DNA of 64,000 nucleotides from Actinomycetes bacterium (GTDB lineage: Bacteria > Actinomycetota > Acidimicrobiia > Acidimicrobiales > Microtrichaceae). The notes under the pieces are model-generated. The model searched no databases. It was given only the letters and a program-made list of their open reading frames with translations, and was not told the DNA's origin. The DNA lies in the NCBI GenBank assembly GCA_023392475.1, contig JAEVZA010000122.1, forward strand, positions 1-64,000, in the 5' to 3' direction. Shown here piece after piece: positions 58,316-64,000 of the stretch. The translations under genes were made by a program, and so were the position numbers. Each line of letters opens with the position of its first letter. Positions within the stretch are counted from its first letter, which is position 1.

Positions 58316-59772
58316 GGTCCCCCTCCGAAGGTGACGTGGGCGAGGTCGATCGCGTCCGTGGCCTTGACGTACCAGCCCGACTTGTGCGGGAGCTGCGTGA
58401 CGATGTCGCCGGCCGGCGTGTGGAAGTAGGTGGTGCAGCCACCGGCCCAGATCGTGGCCGACAGGTCGTCGCGCAGCTGGCGCTCGTAGTCCGCCATCGC
58501 CTCGGGCGTGACGTCCATCCACGTGGCGTTCGCCTCCCGGGTGGCCTCGATCGCCGCGGCCACGAACTGGGACTGGGCCTCGAGCATGAGGAGGATCGAG
58601 TTGCCGCCCTGGTTCGTGTTGGGCCCGTAGAGCATGAAGAAGTTCGGGAAGCCCGGGACGGCGAGACCGTGGTAGGCGCAGGGCACCCCGCCCCAGCGGT
58701 CGTGGAGCTCCTCGCCGTCGCGGCCACGCACGTCGATGCCGGGGAGGTAGTCCGCGGCGGTGAACCCGGTGCACAGGACGATCACGTCGGCCGGTCGCTC
58801 GGTCCCGTCGGTCGTCCGGATGCCGCCCGGTGTGATCCGGTCGATGCCGGTCGTCACGACCTCGACGTCGTCACGACCGAGCGCCGGGTAGTAGTCGTCC
58901 GAGATCAGCACTCGGGTGCATCCGAAGGGGTGCGTCGGCACCAGCTGCTCGCGGAGCCCGACGTCGGGGACCTCGTCCTCCAGGTACTGCCTCGACACGG
59001 ACGCGAGCGTCGCGGCCAGCGGATCGTCGCGGATGAACAGCGTCGTGCTCTCGAGCATCTCGTACAGCTGCCGTCGGTGGTCGCCCATCTCGACCGGGTC
59101 GGTGCCGAACCGCTCGCGCTCCTCGGCGGAGTACGGCCGGTTCCGCCTCGGCAGCACCCACGGCGCGGATCGCTGGTACACGTCGACGTGGTCCGCCCGC
59201 TCGGCGACCGGCGGGATCAGCTGGATGGCGCTGGCCCCGGTCCCGACGACGGCGACGCGTCGCCCGGCGAGCTCCACGTCGTCGTCCCAGCGGGCGGAGT
59301 GGACGACGGGACCGTCGAACCGGTCGAGGCCGCCGATGTCGGGGTACTTCGGCGTGTTGAACATCCCGACGGCCGACACGACGACCCGGGCGACGTACTC
59401 GCCGCCGCCCGCGTCGCGCACGGTCCACCATCCGGTCCCCTCGTCCCACTCGGCCGAGGTGACGGCGGTCCCGGTGCGGACGCGGCGTCGCAGGTCGAAG
59501 CGCTCGTAGCACGCCTCGATGTAGTCGAGGATCTCGGCCTGCGAGGCGTACGCGCTGGACCAGTCGGGGTTCGGGGCGAACGACAGGCTGTACAGGTGGG
59601 ACGGCACGTCGCACGCCGCACCGGGGTAGCGGTTGGCCCGCCAGGTGCCCCCGACGCCGTCGTCGCGCTCCAGGATGAGGACGTCGTCGATGCCGTCGCA
59701 GGCCAGGCGGTGGGCGACGGCGAGCCCACCGAACCCCGCCCCCAGCACGACGACCTCGGCCCGCTCGCTCAC
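58300..59772 (-). CDS. Flavin-containing monooxygenase (Baeyer-Villiger-like)
   Basis: A 490-residue FAD/NAD(P)H enzyme with GAGFGGLAVAHRL, GGTWRANRYPGAACDVPSHL, GTGASAIQLIPPV as the second nucleotide site and LCTGFTAADYLPG. The Baeyer-Villiger fingerprint position reads FDGPVVHSARW (FxGxxxHxxxW), so ketone oxygenation is plausible. GTG start at 59772. A promoter with good -35 and -10 hexamers is visible at 59904-59932. It is the first gene of a two-gene unit with the amidohydrolase. A second family member is at 8251-9909. Confidence 0.86.
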   Translation of the reverse strand: MSERAEVVVLGAGFGGLAVAHRLACDGIDDVLILERDDGVGGTWRANRYPGAACDVPSHLYSLSFAPNPDWSSAYASQAEILDYIEACYERFDLRRRVRTGTAVTSAEWDEGTGWWTVRDAGGGEYVARVVVSAVGMFNTPKYPDIGGLDRFDGPVVHSARWDDDVELAGRRVAVVGTGASAIQLIPPVAERADHVDVYQRSAPWVLPRRNRPYSAEERERFGTDPVEMGDHRRQLYEMLESTTLFIRDDPLAATLASVSRQYLEDEVPDVGLREQLVPTHPFGCTRVLISDDYYPALGRDDVEVVTTGIDRITPGGIRTTDGTERPADVIVLCTGFTAADYLPGIDVRGRDGEELHDRWGGVPCAYHGLAVPGFPNFFMLYGPNTNQGGNSILLMLEAQSQFVAAAIEATREANATWMDVTPEAMADYERQLRDDLSATIWAGGCTTYFHTPAGDIVTQLPHKSGWYVKATDAIDLAHVTFGGGPCTTS

Positions 59773-59903
59773 GACCCCGCTCCCGTTCCGTCGCTCGGCC
59801 CGGCCAGACGCTCCAGGTTCCCGGCGGCCGGCGAGTCGACCTCATCCCAGTTCGAAACCACGCCGCAGACCTCAGTACGCCGAATCGCCGACATTGGACC
59901 GTG

Positions 59904-59932
59904 AGTATAAACCGGAAGTTCAGGCCTGTCAC
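59904..59932 (-). promoter_or_regulatory. Promoter GTGACA-N17-TATACT for the monooxygenase-amidohydrolase unit
   Basis: On the minus strand, GTGACA (59932-59927) and TATACT (59909-59904) each match five of six consensus bases with a 17-nt spacer. It lies 132 bp upstream of the GTG at 59772, leaving a leader of about 120 nt. No repeat was noticed around it. Confidence 0.6.
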
Positions 59933-60014
59933 CGTGAACCACGGGTCGACGTCCCTGACCGTGGTGGAAGCGGGAACACGCGACGGTTCGATCACGACGT
60001 TCCTGTCGACCGGG

Positions 60015-61151
60015 TCATGAGTCGACGGTTGCAGCATCTGGCTCGCACTGCTCTTCGGTTCCGTTCGTGACGACTCCTCGAGCAGCTTCGGCGGCCGGCG
60101 TGGACCGCAACGTGGGAACGCCGACGCAACCCGAGTTCCTATCCGACCGACGGGCCCAGCGCGGGTAGGTCGTCGCGGCGAGGATTCCCACGAGCGCGGC
60201 GATCTGCAACGGCACGTACACACGCGGATCCGGCATGGGATCGAGGGGGCGTGCGCCGGATCGGACCTGGCCGTCCTGGATGATGTTGCCCACGATCATC
60301 GGGACGAAGGCTGTTCCGTAGATGGCGGCGAGTGTGGCCACGGTTCGATCGACGCGCCGGATCGGTTGCTTGGGCGACAGGAGGAGGACCGCGGCGAACC
60401 CCGAGGCCAGGACCGCGGTGGCGGGCCAGTACTCACCGCCGGCCTTGGCGATCGTCGCCGCTGGGATCATCAGGACGGGGCCGACGACGTTGAGGGCGAT
60501 GACGAGTCCGGCTGGGACCGCGACGAACGCCTTGAGCCGGTTCGCCCTCGTGCGCAGCGGCTCGTCGTCGAACCATCGGTTCACCCTCGGGGTCACGGTG
60601 AGGACCATCCAGAAGAGAAGGGCTCCCCACGTCATCTCCCACCAGAGGTCGATGCCGGGCCAGCCCTGCCAGAGCTGATACATCTCCCACGGCCGCCACG
60701 TCCACCAGACGACGTGGCGGAGTCCGCCTTGGATTATGTAGCAGACGTCCAGGAGACCCATGAAGGCGCCACCGGCGACGGCTCGTCGCCAGTTCGAACG
60801 GATGCCCATCGTCTCGGCGAGCTTGTAGCCGAAGAACAGGAACGCCGGATAGAAGAGGGGCACGTACAAGGGGACGTTCGTGCTCCCGTGGAACGCCTCC
60901 CACTGGGTGAAGTTGAACATCACGAGGAAGTCGCCCTGCAGGTAGCTCTTGTGGGTGAGCATCCCGCTGATCTCGAGCGACATGCCGTAGAACGGCGCGA
61001 CGATCAGCAGGAGGGCGTAGTCGCGGCGACCCCGTCGCCAGCCGCGGACCGCTGCGCTCACCGCGGTGGCGAGGAACGCGAGGACCATCGCGTCGAACAC
61101 GATCGAGTACCAGCTCACGTCCGACGGGCTGTTCAGGATCACGAATCCCAT
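60015..61151 (-). CDS. Nine-helix membrane protein 2 of the PF10118 operon
   Basis: A 378-residue polytopic protein with about nine transmembrane helices and no recognised domain. It shares with the protein at 62083-63243 its helix layout and the segment VPLYVPLFYPAFLFFGYKLA, compared with LPIYIVAMYPAFSYLAFLIV, so the two are paralogues. His and Trp are frequent between helices (GMLTHKSYLQG, HVVWWTWRPWEMYQLW), as in membrane enzymes. The C-terminal 50 residues are hydrophilic. The ATG at 61151 overlaps the PF10118 gene by 13 nt, with GGGAGGACGACC upstream. Confidence 0.65.
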   Translation of the reverse strand: MGFVILNSPSDVSWYSIVFDAMVLAFLATAVSAAVRGWRRGRRDYALLLIVAPFYGMSLEISGMLTHKSYLQGDFLVMFNFTQWEAFHGSTNVPLYVPLFYPAFLFFGYKLAETMGIRSNWRRAVAGGAFMGLLDVCYIIQGGLRHVVWWTWRPWEMYQLWQGWPGIDLWWEMTWGALLFWMVLTVTPRVNRWFDDEPLRTRANRLKAFVAVPAGLVIALNVVGPVLMIPAATIAKAGGEYWPATAVLASGFAAVLLLSPKQPIRRVDRTVATLAAIYGTAFVPMIVGNIIQDGQVRSGARPLDPMPDPRVYVPLQIAALVGILAATTYPRWARRSDRNSGCVGVPTLRSTPAAEAARGVVTNGTEEQCEPDAATVDS

Positions 61152-62086
61152 GGTCGTCCTCCCTGTTCGTGAGATCTGGTTCGGGCCGACGCCGAGCCGT
61201 ACCAGTGCGCCACATCGGCGCCGCGTTCGAACGCCGCGTTCCATGCGACGGCATATGGGGGCAGCGGCTGGTGTGCAGGGTCGTGCAACGGTGTCTGGGA
61301 CCGCATGAGCCGGTAGTGCATCGCCAGGATCGCCCCGGTGGGGGTGCGGCCGTGCATGCGCCGGGCGCCGCGCCGTCCGATCGCTCGTCGAGCGAGCTCG
61401 ATGGTGCCGGAGGTCTCGCAGATGGCCCGAACGACCGGCACGCGACGATCTTCGACGGGGAGCACGCGATCCATGCCGCGTGCGAGCTCGAAGACGATGC
61501 GCGTGGCCTGGGCGAAGGCTCGGGGGAACACCTTCGTCCGGTACCAGCGACCGCCGACCACAGCGTCATACACGATGAGGGCAGAGCTGCGGTGCTCGAC
61601 CTCCTCGATGAAGTGCCACAGGAACAACGACGCGACGCGGTCCTCGCCAGCCTCGAAGAACTCGTGGTGGTGATCGATGAAGATCTTGAACAACGGGGTG
61701 AAGGTCGCTTCGAGATCCGCGATGAAGGCCAGCCGGTACTCGAGCGGCTCGGTCTGCTGGATCTCATCGAACATCTCGATCGAGCGGTCCAGCACCCCCT
61801 GCAGGTCCGGATGCTGCTGCATGAGCGCTTTGAGGTGGAGTACGTGCATCGCGGCGTGACGTGCCTCCTGCTTGAGGAAGCCGTTGGCCTCGTCGAGCGC
61901 GTCCTCGTCGGTGATCAGCGGGATGGCGTCGCGCATGACGGCGACGATGTAGCGCTCGAGACCGACGGCGAGGAGGCTGAACAGGTTCGTGAGGTGGGCG
62001 AACTCGGGGTTCGTCGGGAGCCACATGTACGGAGTGGTCTCGTCGAACGAGAACGGGATGCGGCGTTGGACGAGATCGGTGCTCAC
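61139..62086 (-). CDS. PF10118-family diiron-type protein between two membrane proteins
   Basis: A 315-residue protein with the full ligand pattern: GLERYIVAV, KQEARHAAMH, ADLEATFTP and IEEVEHRSS (E / ExxH / E / ExxH). It starts with FDETTPYMWLPTNPEFAHL, a segment also found in the copies at 52236 (DETVPFQWQP) and 63409 (DDTPFLWNPS). The GTG at 62086 overlaps the upstream membrane protein by 4 nt, and its stop overlaps the downstream one by 13 nt. The three must act together; a membrane-bound oxygenase or oxidase system is a reasonable guess. Confidence 0.83.
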   Translation of the reverse strand: MSTDLVQRRIPFSFDETTPYMWLPTNPEFAHLTNLFSLLAVGLERYIVAVMRDAIPLITDEDALDEANGFLKQEARHAAMHVLHLKALMQQHPDLQGVLDRSIEMFDEIQQTEPLEYRLAFIADLEATFTPLFKIFIDHHHEFFEAGEDRVASLFLWHFIEEVEHRSSALIVYDAVVGGRWYRTKVFPRAFAQATRIVFELARGMDRVLPVEDRRVPVVRAICETSGTIELARRAIGRRGARRMHGRTPTGAILAMHYRLMRSQTPLHDPAHQPLPPYAVAWNAAFERGADVAHWYGSASARTRSHEQGGRPWDS

Positions 62087-63243
62087 GTGATCGCTCCTCC
62101 GACGGCGGGGCTCGAGCGGGCGCCTGCTCGGTCCGGGGTAATGGGCGCAGCCATCCGATCGGTGCTGCGGCGCGCGATCAGTTCCGACAGGACGACGAAC
62201 GAGATGCTGAGCACGAAGGTCGCTGCCGCAATCGCGAACGAGCCGGTGTAGCCACCATCTGCGGTCCGGCCGCCGACAGCGTCGCGGTAACCAGGAACTG
62301 CGGCGGTCCACACGGCGACGCAGGTCGAGAGGTAGACGACCGACGCCACGACCACGAACGGGTCTCTCGGCGCGGGCTCGGACTCGCCACCGTCGACACG
62401 GCGAAGTGCACGGGCGAAGGACCAGACCGTCGCGGCCGCTGCGGCGGCGATCACGATCCAGGTTCCGATGATCCGGGCGTCGGCCCTCGAGGCACCGACC
62501 AGGTCAAGCAGGACCGCTGGAAGCGTCGCCACCATCATCACCGGCCACGCCGCGACCGATGTGATCAGGAGGTTGACCACGACTCCCGCGCGGCGGCGGC
62601 AGAGGACGATGGCCAGGAACGCGATCGCGAACGGGATGCCGAGGCTGAACCCAGCGAGGCTCGCGTACGGCACGACGCCGAGGGTCGGCGTTCCCGACGG
62701 CACGCGGTAGTTCCAGATCCACCACCGCCATTGCGGACCGACTTGGTCGATCACCTCGAACAGCGCGAGGAACACGAATGCGATCGTCGCCGCGGCGACG
62801 ACGGGCCGTTCCCGGTCGACGATGCCGGCCCTCCGGACGATGAGGAAGGCCAAGTACGAGAACGCCGGGTACATCGCCACGATGTAGATGGGGAGCCGGT
62901 TGAACAGGAACTGCACCGAGAACTGGTTGTGGATGAACGTGAGTCCGATCTCGTCGTCGAGTCCGAACCACTGAGGGAAGTACGTGATCGGCTCCACGAG
63001 CAGGAGGGCGCCGATGCTGGCGAGCCACACGACGAGGTTCGTGGCGTCGCCGCGCCTCCGCTTCCACCGGATGGCGTGAACGAGGCCGGCGATCGCCCCC
63101 GCGACCAGCACGAACTCGATCAGCGTCATCGTCCAGCTGTCGAGTGCGAACGGGTTCTGGAACGTGATCAATCCGGCGTGTGCACAGTCGATGCCACCGA
63201 CGTCACGGGCGAGCCGTTCGAACTCAGCGGTACAGGTGTCCAC
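62083..63243 (-). CDS. Nine-helix membrane protein 1 of the PF10118 operon
   Basis: A 386-residue protein, about nine transmembrane helices, no family recognised. A periplasmic or cytoplasmic loop between helices 2 and 3 has YFPQWFGLDDEIGLTFIHNQ, with conserved-looking acidic residues and His. The N-terminus has two Cys (DTC and IDCAH). Paralogue of the protein at 60015-61151. GTG start at 63243; first gene of the operon, divergent from another PF10118 gene across a 165-bp region with two copies of a 29-bp operator. Confidence 0.65.
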   Translation of the reverse strand: MDTCTAEFERLARDVGGIDCAHAGLITFQNPFALDSWTMTLIEFVLVAGAIAGLVHAIRWKRRRGDATNLVVWLASIGALLLVEPITYFPQWFGLDDEIGLTFIHNQFSVQFLFNRLPIYIVAMYPAFSYLAFLIVRRAGIVDRERPVVAAATIAFVFLALFEVIDQVGPQWRWWIWNYRVPSGTPTLGVVPYASLAGFSLGIPFAIAFLAIVLCRRRAGVVVNLLITSVAAWPVMMVATLPAVLLDLVGASRADARIIGTWIVIAAAAAATVWSFARALRRVDGGESEPAPRDPFVVVASVVYLSTCVAVWTAAVPGYRDAVGGRTADGGYTGSFAIAAATFVLSISFVVLSELIARRSTDRMAAPITPDRAGARSSPAVGGAIT

Positions 63244-63266
63244 GCCGTCAACCCCCCGATCGGTCA

Positions 63267-63295
63267 GTCATGCACATTACGCCCAGCTGTATGAT
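63267..63295. promoter_or_regulatory. Operator copy 1 (29 bp)
   Basis: GTCATGCA (63267-63274), 13 nt, TGTATGAT (63288-63295). The arms are imperfect inverted repeats (six of eight). It aligns without gaps to copy 2 with 19 of 29 identical positions. It lies next to the start of the nine-helix protein gene at 63243. Confidence 0.6.
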
Positions 63296-63346
63296 GCAGC
63301 AACCGTCGCCTCGATCACCCCACCTCAGACCGTCGGCGGTCCGAGC

Positions 63347-63375
63347 ATCACACACATATCCACATTGTGTATGAT
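63347..63375. promoter_or_regulatory. Operator copy 2 (29 bp), overlapping a -10 element
   Basis: ATCACACA (63347-63354), 13 nt, TGTATGAT (63368-63375); seven of eight arm positions are complementary. It starts exactly 80 bp after copy 1. The right arm contains TATGAT, a good -10 for the PF10118 gene at 63409, with ATCACA 17 nt before it as a -35. The regulator is not identifiable within the window. Confidence 0.65.
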
Positions 63376-63408
63376 CGCTGGCCGGGCTCGACCGGACAGG
63401 AGATCCGC

Positions 63409-64000
63409 ATGGCGACACCGTCACCTTCACCGATGGAAGCGGACGCCGACGACGGCATCACGACGACCCGGCGGCGCCGGGACCCGGTCGGCCACACCGA
63501 CCTGAACGTCCGGAAGCTGCCGTGGGACTTCGGCGATGACACCCCGTTCCTGTGGAACCCGTCCAACCCGCGGTTCTCGATGGTCATGAACACGGTCAGC
63601 TTCCTCGCGCCGGCGTTCGAACGGTTCATCGTCACCTCCACCCGGGCCGCGATGCGGCGGATGGACGACCCCGACGCGCTGGCCGAGGCCGACGCGTTCC
63701 TCCGCCAAGAGGCGCTGCACGCCCGCGCCCACCGGAACCACACCGCCGCCCTCGTCCGGCGCTATCCCGGCCTTGCGCACGTCCTCGCCGCGTTCGACGC
63801 GAGCTACGACCAGCTGCTGGCATCCAAGCCGCTGCACTACCACCTCGCCTACAGCGCCGACATCGAGGCCACCTTCACCCCGTTCTTCAACGTGATGCTC
63901 CGCCATCGCGACACGCTGTTCGACAACGGCGACCCCCGGATCGCTCCCCTGTTCCTCTGGCACCTGGTCGAGGAGATCGAGCACCGGTCGTCCGCGAAGG
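63409..64000 (+). CDS. PF10118-family diiron-type protein (3' end beyond window)
   Basis: The first 197 residues are visible. The ligand pattern is complete: AFERFIVTS, RQEALHARAH, ADIEATFTP, VEEIEHRSS. A 35-residue polar N-terminal extension precedes DFGDDTPFLWNPSNP. The ATG at 63409 has ACAGGAGAT at good spacing. It is divergent from the membrane-protein operon and shares the duplicated operator. It is closest in layout to the copies at 52236 and 61139. Confidence 0.85.
   Translation, partial: MATPSPSPMEADADDGITTTRRRRDPVGHTDLNVRKLPWDFGDDTPFLWNPSNPRFSMVMNTVSFLAPAFERFIVTSTRAAMRRMDDPDALAEADAFLRQEALHARAHRNHTAALVRRYPGLAHVLAAFDASYDQLLASKPLHYHLAYSADIEATFTPFFNVMLRHRDTLFDNGDPRIAPLFLWHLVEEIEHRSSAK

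Noticed and set aside
63256..63263. CCGATCGG palindrome as a third GACCGNTCGGTC operator.
   Set aside because: It lacks the outer GA and the TAATCTC that define the other two sites; eight palindromic bases are expected by chance.
1..64000. CRISPR arrays, rRNA and tRNA genes, riboswitches.
   Set aside because: No regularly spaced repeats, no TPsiC/anticodon-arm pattern and no rRNA-like sequence were seen. A covariance-model scan would be needed to exclude small RNAs fully.

Overview
The window is very GC-rich, gene-dense DNA with many GTG starts, frequent 1-4 nt stop/start overlaps, a diheme QcrC plus Rieske plus cytochrome b respiratory cluster, and many CoA ligases, P450s, SDRs and TetR regulators. 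This points to an actinobacterium. Acidimicrobiia-like environmental lineages or lipid/steroid-degrading Mycobacteriales-like lineages fit best, but no rRNA or tRNA is present to settle it.

1-30 kb is a dense catabolic region. It starts with the cut end of an IS481-type transposase, then a KstD-like flavoprotein with two divergent cupins, a VOC protein and a CoA ligase. Next come a TetR gene coupled to a fused two-subunit TPP-dependent E1, and a run of Baeyer-Villiger-type monooxygenase, SDR and HSL-type hydrolase. A PhyH-type dioxygenase and a P450-SDR-TetR unit follow. The centre is a nine-gene operon (15.7-26.8 kb): amidohydrolase, two M24-fold proteins (the second without metal ligands), enoyl-CoA hydratase, a double CaiB-type CoA-transferase, KstD-like flavoprotein, P450, SDR and MarR. 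A clear TTGACA promoter with a perfect operator in its spacer lies directly upstream. Taken together these genes look able to oxidise, CoA-activate and cleave a hydrophobic cyclic or branched compound; the substrate cannot be read from sequence.

30-38 kb holds unrelated small units: two alpha/beta hydrolases, a DUF2200 protein, an SDR/alkylsulfatase-like/sulfotransferase operon, and a Rieske oxygenase with SRPBCC proteins. 38.5-47.5 kb is the terminal respiratory chain: a caa3-type oxidase (ctaC, D, E, G with accessory proteins), divergent from qcrC, qcrA and qcrB, with a 44-residue membrane protein between.

48-64 kb looks like an accessory region with pseudogenes and visibly more A/T in its codons in places. 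It has a decayed P450 abutting an IS-associated-type fragment, an orphan branched-chain-type binding lipoprotein, another P450, three TetR/SDR units, an N-acyl-D-amino-acid-deacylase-type amidohydrolase, and a second flavin monooxygenase. It also has four members of the PF10118 family (called metal-dependent hydrolase), one of them frameshifted. The intact ones carry an E / ExxH / E / ExxH pattern, the hallmark of carboxylate-bridged diiron proteins. One sits in a tight operon between two related nine-helix membrane proteins. Two regulatory signatures tie parts of this together: TTTACAC-N12-GTGTAA sites at a TetR gene and at the binding lipoprotein, and a duplicated 29-bp operator between the last two PF10118 units. 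This PF10118/membrane-protein/P450 group is the best candidate here for an undescribed system.

Five intergenic stem-loops with conserved CGTTCTG ends but different self-complementary stems recur through the first 38 kb. They look like a structured repeat family used as gene-end signals.
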